Source: Acetobacteraceae bacterium
Lineage (GTDB): Bacteria; Pseudomonadota; Alphaproteobacteria; Acetobacterales; Acetobacteraceae
Assembly: GCA_003506895.1 (NCBI GenBank)
Contig: DNXO01000069.1
Coordinates: forward strand, 22,128-53,196
DNA: 31,069 nt
Direction of reading: 5' to 3'
Part shown: piece by piece, positions 23,099 through 30,250 of the stretch
Layout: the number at the start of each line of letters is the position of its first letter
Numbering within the stretch: the first letter of the stretch is position 1
Program-made: the position numbers and the translations under genes
Notes under the pieces: model-generated
What the model saw: the letters and a program-made list of their open reading frames with translations, nothing else
The model's database searches: none
What the model was told of the DNA's origin: nothing

Positions 23099-23860
23099 GT
23101 GGCGGCCGAGGGTTCGAACAGCATCGACGCGCTGGGGCAGTTCCAGCTTCATCCGGCATTGGGCGCCATTGGCGGTTCGGTGAACTTCACCCAATCGAAT
23201 CTGATGATGGTGATCGCCAGCGTGGCGATCCTGGCCTTTCTGTATCTGGGCATGAAGCCCCGTGCCATGGTGCCAGGCCGTCTGCAGGCCGCGGCCGAGA
23301 TGGGCTATGAAACCATCATGTCGATGTGCGTCGAAACCATCGGCGGACATGAGGGAAAAAAATACTTCCCGTTCGTGTTCACCCTGTTTTTCTTTATCTT
23401 GTTCGGGAACCTTATGGGCGTATTCCCGCTGTTCTTCACCTTCACGAGCCATGTGATGGTGACGCTGGCGCTGTCGCTGACCGTGTTTATCCTGGTCACC
23501 GTCGTCGGCATCAAGGAACACGGGCTGCACTGGTTCACTTATTTCGTGCCGCAAGGCATCCCGAAGGCGCTGGCACCGCTGATGGTCACGATCGAGGTCA
23601 TTTCCTACCTCTCGCGCATCATCTCCCTGTCGGTTCGTCTTTTTGCCAACATGATGGCTGGCCACGTGATGCTGGAGGTCTTCGGATCCTTCATCGTGAT
23701 GCTTGGCGGCCTCGGATTGCTGGGCTACTTCCCGGCCGCTCTCTCGCTCGGTGTCAATACGCTGCTGATCGGGTTCGAGTTGCTGGTGGCAACCCTGCAG
23801 GCTTACGTCTTTGCGATCCTGACCTGCATCTATCTGCACGACGCGGTTCACCTGCACTGA
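23099..23860 (+). CDS. atpB: ATP synthase Fo subunit a
   Basis: The protein has 253 residues, starting with GTG after TAGGAG. Subunit a forms the two half-channels for protons. The essential Arg is in LSVRLFANMMAGHVML, the best conserved part of the family. Further helices include FVFTLFFFILFGNLMGVFPL and the C-terminal FELLVATLQAYVFAILTCIY. It starts 11 bases after atpI. Confidence 0.97.
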   Translation: MAAEGSNSIDALGQFQLHPALGAIGGSVNFTQSNLMMVIASVAILAFLYLGMKPRAMVPGRLQAAAEMGYETIMSMCVETIGGHEGKKYFPFVFTLFFFILFGNLMGVFPLFFTFTSHVMVTLALSLTVFILVTVVGIKEHGLHWFTYFVPQGIPKALAPLMVTIEVISYLSRIISLSVRLFANMMAGHVMLEVFGSFIVMLGGLGLLGYFPAALSLGVNTLLIGFELLVATLQAYVFAILTCIYLHDAVHLH

Positions 23861-23890
23861 CATCCCTCTAACAACCTCTGTACCAACCGG

Positions 23891-23908
23891 GTGGGCTCCT
23901 CCGCCCGC
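23891..23908 (+). repeat. Hairpin between atpB and atpE
   Basis: GTGGGC at 23891-23896 pairs with GCCCGC at 23903-23908 around TCCTCC, with an outer CCGG pair (23887-23890 with 23913-23916). It precedes the AAAGGAA ribosome-binding site of atpE. Such hairpins may stabilise the atpE message, whose product is needed in many copies. Confidence 0.4.
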
Positions 23909-23937
23909 GCGACCGGATAACGAAAGGAACTCGGACT

Positions 23938-24162
23938 ATGGACGTCGCTTCCGCCAAGATGCTGGGTGCCGGCATTGCTATGATCGCTCTCGCCGGGGTC
24001 GGCATCGGCATGGGCACGATCTTCGGCTCGCTGGTGACCAGCGTGGCCCGTAACCCCGCTTCCCGCGACCGCGTGTTCGGCTTGGCCATTCTTGGCTTCG
24101 CGCTGACAGAAGCCGTCGCGCTGTATGCGCTGGTTATCGCCTTCATCATCCTCTTCGTCTGA
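23938..24162 (+). CDS. atpE: ATP synthase Fo subunit c
   Basis: The protein has 74 residues and two membrane helices joined by a polar loop (ARNPASRDR). The first helix carries the Gly-rich packing motif GVGIGMG; the second carries the proton-binding carboxylate E58 in LTEAVALYALVIAF. Several copies form the rotating ring. The residue being Glu, with no added Na-site polar pattern, fits a proton-driven enzyme. An AAAGGAA Shine-Dalgarno precedes it. Confidence 0.97.
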   Translation: MDVASAKMLGAGIAMIALAGVGIGMGTIFGSLVTSVARNPASRDRVFGLAILGFALTEAVALYALVIAFIILFV

Positions 24163-24200
24163 TAAAGGCGGGCGTACCGCGTGTGCGCCCGGCAATCATT

Positions 24201-24797
24201 ATGAAGAAGCTTGGCACCATGAAGCTGTCCCGGATCGTTCCGCTTTTGGCGGCAGGTCTGTTGATGCTGCCAGCCGCCGCGAAGGCGGAAGGCATGCCTC
24301 AGCTCGATTTCTCGACTCCGCTGACCCTCAGTCAGGTTGTCTGGGGCGCGATCATCTTCATCGTGCTGTATATCATGCTGTCCAAGACCGGCCTGCCGAT
24401 GGTGGCGTCGGTCCTGGAAGAGCGTGCGACGAAGATTGCCAAAGACCTGAATGAGGCTCGGGCCGCCAAGGCCAGCGCCGACGCCGGCATGGCGGAAGCC
24501 GATCAGGCGACCGCCAAGGCTCGTGCCGAATCCCAGTCGGCCATCAACGCCGCGCTGGAAGAAGCCAAGAAAGCCGCCGCAGCTCAGGCCGAGACGCTGA
24601 ATGCACGGCTCGAAAAGCAGTTGCATGACGCCGAGACGCAAATCGCCCAGGCCCGCGCCTCGGCCATGAGCGCGATTCGTCAGGTGGCAACCGAGACGGC
24701 CGTGACGGTCGTGTCCCGCCTGACCGGGGCCACGCCGGATGCTGCCCAGGTAGACAGTGCCGTTGGGTCGGCCCTGGCTGCTCGCGGTCTCGGCTAA
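24201..24797 (+). CDS. atpF': ATP synthase Fo subunit b' with signal-like N-terminus
   Basis: About 198 residues from the ATG at 24201; a GTG at 24183 and an ATG at 24219 are alternatives. A membrane helix (VVWGAIIFIVLYIMLSKTGL) is followed by a long Ala/Glu/Lys-rich coiled coil, the peripheral stalk. Before the helix stands a second hydrophobic stretch, IVPLLAAGLLMLPAAAKA, that looks like a cleavable signal peptide. The b'/b pair is typical of alphaproteobacteria and phototrophs, which use a heterodimeric stalk. Confidence 0.9.
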   Translation: MKKLGTMKLSRIVPLLAAGLLMLPAAAKAEGMPQLDFSTPLTLSQVVWGAIIFIVLYIMLSKTGLPMVASVLEERATKIAKDLNEARAAKASADAGMAEADQATAKARAESQSAINAALEEAKKAAAAQAETLNARLEKQLHDAETQIAQARASAMSAIRQVATETAVTVVSRLTGATPDAAQVDSAVGSALAARGLG

Positions 24798-24813
24798 CCA
24801 GGAGCAGACCACG

Positions 24814-25329
24814 ATGCATCACGAGGCAAGCTTCTTCGCCGAACCCCGGAACTGGGTCGTCCTGGCGTTCTTCCTGTTCTTCATCCTGTTCGGGAAGAAG
24901 ATCTGGGGCGCCCTGTCTGGCATGCTTGACGCCCGTGCCGTAACGGTGAAGGCGGAGCTCGAGGAAGCCTCCAGGCTCCGTCGGGAAGCCGAATCGATGC
25001 TGCGCGATGCGGAAAAGCAACGCACGGACGCAGTGGCGGAAGCAAAGGCCCTGATACAGGGCGCGCAACACGAAGCCGCACGCCTAAGCGCCGCCGCCGC
25101 CGCCGAAGCCGAAGCCTCCGCCAAGCGGCGGGAGCAGATGGCAATCGACCGTATCGCCGCCGCCGAGAAGGCCGCTGTCGATGACGTTCGCCTTGCCGCC
25201 GCCGACGTCGCGACCACCGCCGCTCGGCAGGTAATTGCCCACGGTCTTAGTGTCGAAGCTGATGCCGTATTGATTGATCAGGCTATTAACCAGCTACCGA
25301 CGGCCCTGGCCGCCCGTCGCGCGGCTTGA
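24814..25329 (+). CDS. atpF: ATP synthase Fo subunit b
   Basis: The protein has 171 residues. One N-terminal membrane helix (WVVLAFFLFFILFGKKIW) precedes a long Ala/Glu/Arg coiled coil that joins Fo to the F1 delta and alpha subunits. The frame is open from 24757, but the ATG at 24814, after CAGGAGCAG, gives the family N-terminus. A run of GCC codons (about 25090-25105) encodes an Ala stretch in the coil. F1 genes are not adjacent. Confidence 0.94.
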   Translation: MHHEASFFAEPRNWVVLAFFLFFILFGKKIWGALSGMLDARAVTVKAELEEASRLRREAESMLRDAEKQRTDAVAEAKALIQGAQHEAARLSAAAAAEAEASAKRREQMAIDRIAAAEKAAVDDVRLAAADVATTAARQVIAHGLSVEADAVLIDQAINQLPTALAARRAA

Positions 25330-25342
25330 TCCTTGCGTCCGC

Positions 25343-25368
25343 AATGGCCCGGCGCAGTCCGGGCCATT
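25343..25368. terminator. Hairpin between convergent atpF and glucokinase genes
   Basis: AATGGCCCGG at 25343-25352 is perfectly complementary to CCGGGCCATT at 25359-25368, with a six-base loop. It lies between two genes that face each other (stops at 25329 and 25378) and could end transcription from both sides. There is no long T run on either side, so its strength is uncertain. Confidence 0.6.
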
Positions 25369-25377
25369 CGACTTAAG

Positions 25378-26133
25378 TTACCCTCCGGCCGCGAATATCG
25401 GGTCGAGTGCTTTTCCCCAAAGCTTCACGCCGCCGGTAATTCCCGCCTCATTGGAAACCAGTTGGACATTGGCCGGTAAGTCCAAGTCCACCTGCTTGGC
25501 ACTGCCGCCGCCGATATAGAGCGTATCGAACCCGACGAGCGTGGTGATGCACGCCAGCACGCGCCGAAGGCGGCGATTCCAGCGCGCTCGGCCAACCTCT
25601 TTAAGGGCCGCGGCGCCGATGAACTGGTCGTAGGTCTTCCCCTTGTGGATCGGGTGCTGGCTCAACTCCAGATGGGGAGCCGGGCGGCTGTTCTGAAACA
25701 GTGCGAAGCCCATTCCCGTACCCAGGGTAATCACGCACTCCAGGCCCCTGCCTCTGATGACACCAAGGCCTTGCACCTCGGCGTCGTTCAGCATCCGAAC
25801 CGGCTTGCCGAGCCTGTCGGTTAGCGACGCGGCCAGGGGAAAATGCCGCCAGTCCGGTGTGCCGAGATTGGGGGCGGTCAGAACCTGACCCCCACGAACC
25901 ACACCTGGAAAACCGACCGAGATCCGGTCAAAATGGCTCAAGGGGTTCGCCAGATTGACCAGCGCATCCACGACCACTTGAGGAACCGGGTTCGGCGGTG
26001 TGTCCACCCGATTCGGGCCGGCGACCATCGCGCCATACTGATCCAGCAACCCCGCCTTCAACCTGGTGCCACCGATATCGATCGCCAGGGTAAGCGGACC
26101 GGCCTTGCGTGGCGGGTCGGGATTGATATCCAT
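25378..26133 (-). CDS. ppgK: ROK family kinase, polyphosphate-glucokinase-like
   Basis: About 251 residues from the ATG at 26133, which follows GAGGAAA; the frame is open to 26247 but the added 38 residues are not conserved. The phosphate-1 motif is LAIDIGGTRLKAGLL (residues 16-30). LNDAEVQGLG has the catalytic Asp117. ITLGTGMGFALF (135-146) is the second phosphate motif. The length and the missing ROK zinc-Cys cluster fit the polyphosphate/ATP glucokinases rather than NagC-type repressors. It would phosphorylate glucose using polyphosphate or ATP; the donor cannot be read from sequence. No sugar gene is next to it. Confidence 0.8.
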   Translation of the reverse strand: MDINPDPPRKAGPLTLAIDIGGTRLKAGLLDQYGAMVAGPNRVDTPPNPVPQVVVDALVNLANPLSHFDRISVGFPGVVRGGQVLTAPNLGTPDWRHFPLAASLTDRLGKPVRMLNDAEVQGLGVIRGRGLECVITLGTGMGFALFQNSRPAPHLELSQHPIHKGKTYDQFIGAAALKEVGRARWNRRLRRVLACITTLVGFDTLYIGGGSAKQVDLDLPANVQLVSNEAGITGGVKLWGKALDPIFAAGG

Positions 26134-26191
26134 GGGTCGTGTTTCCTCGCTGCTGCTGCCCAGATGGGGTTCCACCGGGGAAAGCGAAAGG

Positions 26192-26617
26192 TCAACGAGG
26201 GCGAAGCACCCTCCAGATTCCGTCAACCGCGCCGACGTCGCGAACATTCTGATCGTCGCGCGCCCCGACCGTCCCGCGTAGGAACACGAGACCCCGCGTC
26301 CGCCGCGTCACTTCGCCGCGGAGTTCGATGAATTCCCCAGGCTTGATGGCATCCAGAAAATGGGTGTTGAGCTGGATCGTCGTGCATGGCGCGCGCTCTG
26401 CCGCCTCCCACGCCATGAAACTCAGGCCGTGATCGGCGAAGGCCATGAGCACACCGCCATGGATGACGCCGTTGTTGTTCGCATGGTCGGCTTCGGTCGG
26501 CATCCCATAGCGCCAAATCCCATCGACCCTCTTAGCCCAGGGAATACCGAGGCCCCCGGGCAACGGAGCCCCTGGAAGAGCGCGCCACCCATCGGCAGCG
26601 TGATCGTAGCCGCTCAT
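26192..26617 (-). CDS. PaaI-type acyl-CoA thioesterase (hotdog fold)
   Basis: About 141 residues. The hotdog signature is NNNGVIHGGVLMAFADHGLS, with the conserved HGG loop followed by the helix with Asp; TIQLNTHFLDAIKPGEFIEL is the second strand-rich part. Family members hydrolyse medium-chain or phenylacetyl-type CoA thioesters. The ATG overlaps the stop of the HAD gene as ATGA, so the two are co-translated. A much longer open frame to 27025 is the shadow of the HAD gene. Confidence 0.85.
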   Translation of the reverse strand: MSGYDHAADGWRALPGAPLPGGLGIPWAKRVDGIWRYGMPTEADHANNNGVIHGGVLMAFADHGLSFMAWEAAERAPCTTIQLNTHFLDAIKPGEFIELRGEVTRRTRGLVFLRGTVGARDDQNVRDVGAVDGIWRVLRPR

Positions 26618-27258
26618 AGCGCGGCCAGCCGGGCCGGCAGGTCCAGAAGGCTGGTCAGCCGGATATGCGCCCGGTCCATCTCCGGCAGGTCCGCGTGCAT
26701 CCATCCCCAGGGGCCTCGCCGCACGAAGACCGCCTTCATTCCCGCCGCCAGACTTGGGAGCACGTCGTTGTCCAGCCGGTCGCCAACATAGGCGATCGAT
26801 TCGGCCGGAACGCCCGCCGCATCGACGATCTTGGAAAAAAACGCCGGATCTGGCTTGGCGACGCCCCAGCCGGCGGAGCTGGCGATCAGGTCGGCCGGCA
26901 GTTCCAGCCGCGCCAACGCCGCTTCCGACTCGACTGGCTGATTGCCGGCGATCAGCACCTTGTAACCGGCCGTCCGCAGCGCGGTCAGGCATGGGATCGC
27001 GTCCGGATACAAATCCCGGGCGCAAAAATCATAAACCCAGCCCTGCGAGGCGCGAACCTTTCGGGCTGTGGCTGGGTCCATATCCGGCCGGAAAATCTCA
27101 AACACCCGGCGGAGGGACTCACCTCGCTCCATCGTGACCCCAATGGCAGTGAACAGCGTCATTGCTGGGACGCCCAGGAATTCGGCCCATTCGAGCCAGT
27201 GGCGGGTTTCGTCGATCAGGGTTTCCCCAACATCGAAGCAGACAGCACGAACAGTCAT
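26614..27258 (-). CDS. HAD-superfamily hydrolase
   Basis: The protein has 214 residues. Motif I is CFDVGETLIDE with the nucleophile Asp9; the second position is Gly11-Glu12 in place of the usual Asp, a known variant (DVGET). Motif II, LIAGNQ near 103-107, has Gly where Ser or Thr is usual. Lys135 (AKPDPAF) and Asp160/Asp165 (VGDRLDND) complete the site. A four-helix cap of the C1 type lies between residues 15 and 85. It probably acts on a small phosphate ester. It overlaps the thioesterase gene. Confidence 0.85.
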   Translation of the reverse strand: MTVRAVCFDVGETLIDETRHWLEWAEFLGVPAMTLFTAIGVTMERGESLRRVFEIFRPDMDPATARKVRASQGWVYDFCARDLYPDAIPCLTALRTAGYKVLIAGNQPVESEAALARLELPADLIASSAGWGVAKPDPAFFSKIVDAAGVPAESIAYVGDRLDNDVLPSLAAGMKAVFVRRGPWGWMHADLPEMDRAHIRLTSLLDLPARLAAL

Positions 27259-27410
27259 GGAAGGCAGGTCGATCCTTAAGGGCTGGCTCGGATCATGTTG
27301 CCCCCGGCGTTCGGTGGCAATGCTGGATCAACCATTCCGTACCAATGCGTCCTCGCCCGGGCGGGTCAGGGCAGATGACGCACCACCACGCTCCGGGACC
27401 AAACACCTAG

Positions 27411-28562
27411 TCATCGTCTTGATGTCGTGCGCCATTGGCGTTTGCCGGACAAGAAGAAGGGGATCGTTGGCGTCTTAATCGGCTTCGCCGGGATGGCGGT
27501 CCCGATCGCCGCCAAAAGGCCCGAGACAGCCTCTCGCCATGCTTCGGCCGCATCCGCGGGGGCACTGATTACAGGCGGAGTCTCCAGCCACAGGCCGATG
27601 GCCCGGCTTAGGCTGTCGGCGTTCGGTTCGCAGAAGACGCCCTGGGGCGCCCCCGAAAGCTGCTCTCTCAACCCACCGACTCGGGTGGCGATCACCGGCC
27701 GGCCGGCCGCGAGCGCCGCCGCCGCGACACCGCTCTGGCTGGCCTCGCGGTAGGGCAGGATCAGCGCGTCCGACCATGCCAGCAGGCTGCCAATCTCGGT
27801 TTCCGGCACCCAGCGGTTTTCGACACGCACGCCGGGGCAGGCCCTTAGCTTGCCGAGCGTTGGGGTTTCCGGGCCACTTCCCACCACCCGAATCTCCAGT
27901 GCTGCTTGCCCGTTCATCCGGGTCAATGCCTCCGCGAGCAGATCGAGCCCTTTATAAGGCAGCAACCGGCCGAAAAAGAGCAGGCGCGGAGGCCCATCGA
28001 GCCGGCCTCCCGAGGGCACATCAAAGGCGAACGGCGGATGCTCGAAGAGGATCAGTGGTCGCCGGGCGGCATCTGTCAGCCGCTGCTCACGCAGTCGGCT
28101 ACCCACGGGTTCGCACAGCGCGGCGAGAGCGTCGGCGGTGCGGCACAACAAGCGTTGTAGAATCATTTGGCCGGGAAACCCGTCTCCAGGGTGGGCATCG
28201 GCGTCATGAACCACGACCACCAGGCGCGTGCCCAGAACGCGCAAGGCCAGGGCCATCAGCAAATCCAGCGGTCCGGGCATCGCGCAGATGGCGAGATCGG
28301 GCGCGATCCGGCGCAGCTTCCAGGCCATGAATGGCAGCGCCAGGGGAATGGTGACCAGGCGCGCCAGGCAGGACGCCATGCCGCGGTAGGTGTGGACCTG
28401 CATCGCGCATGGCGGCGGGTTGGGTCCGGCCAGGATCTCGGCGTCCTGGCAGAGCGACAGAGACGCACCGATACCTGGACGGCCTTGCAGCGCCTCGGCC
28501 AGGCAGGCCGCGAACCGGGGGCCGGCACCGCGGCGCCCCCACTGCCAGACAAGGATTTTCAC
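27411..28562 (-). CDS. Glycosyltransferase, GT4-like
   Basis: About 383 residues from a GTG that overlaps the stop of the upstream gene (GTGA). The N-terminal domain begins VKILVWQWGRRGAGPRFA; the C-terminal nucleotide-sugar domain has PPRLLFFGRLLPYKGLDLL and ALILPYREASQSGVAAAALA. In GT4 enzymes this last part normally has E-x7-E; here the first Glu is present and the second is replaced by Ala. The protein has no signal peptide and probably works at the inner face of the membrane on polysaccharide or glycolipid. Donor and acceptor are unknown. The frame is open up to 28715 but that part lies inside the other gene. Confidence 0.85.
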   Translation of the reverse strand: MKILVWQWGRRGAGPRFAACLAEALQGRPGIGASLSLCQDAEILAGPNPPPCAMQVHTYRGMASCLARLVTIPLALPFMAWKLRRIAPDLAICAMPGPLDLLMALALRVLGTRLVVVVHDADAHPGDGFPGQMILQRLLCRTADALAALCEPVGSRLREQRLTDAARRPLILFEHPPFAFDVPSGGRLDGPPRLLFFGRLLPYKGLDLLAEALTRMNGQAALEIRVVGSGPETPTLGKLRACPGVRVENRWVPETEIGSLLAWSDALILPYREASQSGVAAAALAAGRPVIATRVGGLREQLSGAPQGVFCEPNADSLSRAIGLWLETPPVISAPADAAEAWREAVSGLLAAIGTAIPAKPIKTPTIPFFLSGKRQWRTTSRR

Positions 28563-29776
28563 CGCAATCCCTCCAGCGCGGCGACCAGTTGCTTTCCCCC
28601 GAGCTTCGCCGACAGGCTGGTTCGGGCACGCTCGCCCATGGATCGGCGCCGGGCTGGATCGTCGGCCAGTGCTCTCAGGATCGATGCGGCCTCGGCCACG
28701 TCGGGTTCCGCCCACAGGCCGCGATAAACCGCTCGGTCATCCCGAGCGGGGGCGAGGCGGTAGGAAATCGGGGCGGCATTGGTGCTGTCCATGAAGTCGG
28801 TGTTGCCGGACCAGCCCGTGGCGATCACAGGTTTGCCCAGCAGCATCGCCTCGGCCATGACCAGGCCGAAGCCTTCTCCACGGTGCAGCGACAGAACGAT
28901 ATCCGCGCAGGCGGTCAGGGCGTGGCGGTCACCAGGCGACAGGGTTCTGGTATCGATGCGGATGTTGGGCGCCTGGGCCATCTGCCGCAGGCGGTCGAAG
29001 TCGGCGGGTGCGTGTTCGGGGTGGCTGACTTTTAACACCAGCACGCGATCGCGCCGGTTGCCGAAGGCGCCACGAAAGGCGGCGATGGCGGCGAACGGAT
29101 TCTTCCGGGTGAATGACGAGGCGAGGTTGAACGACACCAGCACGATGACGGCGTCGTCCGGCAGACCAAAATCAGCTCTGGACGCCTCCGACGGGACTGG
29201 AGGGGCAAGCCCCAACGCCGGCGGGACCACCTTCACTCGCCCGGGCAACAGCGGCTCCAGAGCGGCGGCGGTGAAGTGCGAGGGAACCCAGACCTGATTG
29301 ACGCAAGCCAGTGCCGGGCGCCATTCTGGCGGAACCTCCGGCATTTCCCAGGCCCAGTAGCCGATGATGGGCCGGTTGCGGCTGATGGTCGCTGGCAGAC
29401 GCAGCAGGGCGAGGGGCAGCATCGGCGCGTTGATATGCAGGACGAGCGGCACATTCGGTGGCGGAAGTGCGGATTGGCTTACTGGGACTTCTGGAAGTCG
29501 GTCGATCGGGGGCGGCAGGTCCATTGTCCAGACGGGAATACCTAACTGCCGCGCGGCCGCCGCCATGATCCTGGCGCCCTCGCCAAGCCCCGATGCCTTG
29601 GATAACTCGCCGACGATGGCGATGCCGGGGGTGACCGGGGCGGCGATCGGCCCGGGTTTGGGGGCGATCAAACCGCTCGTTCGCGCCATCAGTTGGCGCC
29701 GCAGAACCGGGGGAAGGCCGCGCCAGATCGCGTGCGGGGCCGACGGAACGAACGATGTTGGGGTGGGTGAGGGCAT
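28559..29776 (-). CDS. Glycosyltransferase family 4 protein
   Basis: The protein has 405 residues. The N-terminal part has IAIVGELSKASGLGEGARIM, a Gly-rich donor-side loop. IGYWAWEMPEVPPEW and VNQVWVPSHFTAAAL are characteristic of GT4 proteins of exopolysaccharide clusters. The C-terminal domain has KNPFAAIAAFRGAF and the intact E-x7-E in SLHRGEGFGLVMAEAML. Its end overlaps the next glycosyltransferase gene by four bases, so the two act together. The ATG at 29776 lacks a clear Shine-Dalgarno. Confidence 0.88.
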   Translation of the reverse strand: MPSPTPTSFVPSAPHAIWRGLPPVLRRQLMARTSGLIAPKPGPIAAPVTPGIAIVGELSKASGLGEGARIMAAAARQLGIPVWTMDLPPPIDRLPEVPVSQSALPPPNVPLVLHINAPMLPLALLRLPATISRNRPIIGYWAWEMPEVPPEWRPALACVNQVWVPSHFTAAALEPLLPGRVKVVPPALGLAPPVPSEASRADFGLPDDAVIVLVSFNLASSFTRKNPFAAIAAFRGAFGNRRDRVLVLKVSHPEHAPADFDRLRQMAQAPNIRIDTRTLSPGDRHALTACADIVLSLHRGEGFGLVMAEAMLLGKPVIATGWSGNTDFMDSTNAAPISYRLAPARDDRAVYRGLWAEPDVAEAASILRALADDPARRRSMGERARTSLSAKLGGKQLVAALEGLR

Positions 29777-29897
29777 ACGGGCGATGATCGCCGGTATGGG
29801 TTAACAACTGCTTAAGACGGCGCGGTTGCTGAACGGTTGCCATGGGCACCGGAGCGACCCGCTTCGCAATCAGGCCCCGGTTGTTGAAACCACGGTG
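29777..29897. other. Start of gap between glycosyltransferase and argG
   Basis: With the small ORFs and the short stretch before argG, this forms a 474-base gap (29777-30250). It should hold the promoters of the two divergent units. I see AT-rich sequence near 29800-29816 but no convincing -35/-10 pair. Confidence 0.4.
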
Positions 29898-29990
29898 TTA
29901 TTCGTTGCGGAGTTTTGGCTTTTGCCCGACGGGCATTTCGCCGTCATAGAAAGGCAAGAGACGAACAACATCATCTATTTCGTCGGCCAT
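29898..29990 (-). CDS. Tiny ORF, unknown
   Basis: This frame encodes 30 residues, MADEIDDVVRLLPFYDGEMP and ten more, ending in TAA. Codon use is less GC-rich than the neighbours. It lies ten bases after the 43-residue ORF on the same strand but in another frame, so the two may be one gene broken by a frameshift. I do not recognise it. It may not be translated. Confidence 0.2.
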   Translation of the reverse strand: MADEIDDVVRLLPFYDGEMPVGQKPKLRNE

Positions 29991-30000
29991 GGTGTCGTGG

Positions 30001-30132
30001 TCATAGCCGCTCCGGTGCTGGCTGGACCGGCCGAAGCCGCGACCGGTGGATGACCACGACCAGCTTGCCGGATGCCCCGTCTTTGCAGAACGGGGTGGTC
30101 TTGTCCGCGGTTTCGATGAACCGCACCGGCAT
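30001..30132 (-). CDS. Small ORF, unknown
   Basis: This frame encodes 43 residues (MPVRFIETADKTTPFCKDG, then SGKLVVVIHRSRLRPVQP and a short end). Third codon positions are almost all G or C, as in the real genes nearby, which favours coding. A weak CGAGAA precedes the ATG. A longer open frame to 30261 would run into argG and is less likely. I do not recognise the protein. Confidence 0.3.
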   Translation of the reverse strand: MPVRFIETADKTTPFCKDGASGKLVVVIHRSRLRPVQPAPERL

Positions 30133-30250
30133 TTCTCGGGGTTGAAGCCCTGGAAACACCAAGTTTGTCGAAGCGGTTGCTTCACGGCTTGCGCGATGGG
30201 CGTGGTGGGCGCTACTCCCCGCCGTTGAAAGTCTGGAGAAATCAGCCGCC

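Noticed and set aside
25088..25112. GCC repeat run in atpF as a phase-variable tract
   Set aside because: It is a triplet repeat that codes for an Ala stretch in a coiled coil; length changes would not shift the frame.
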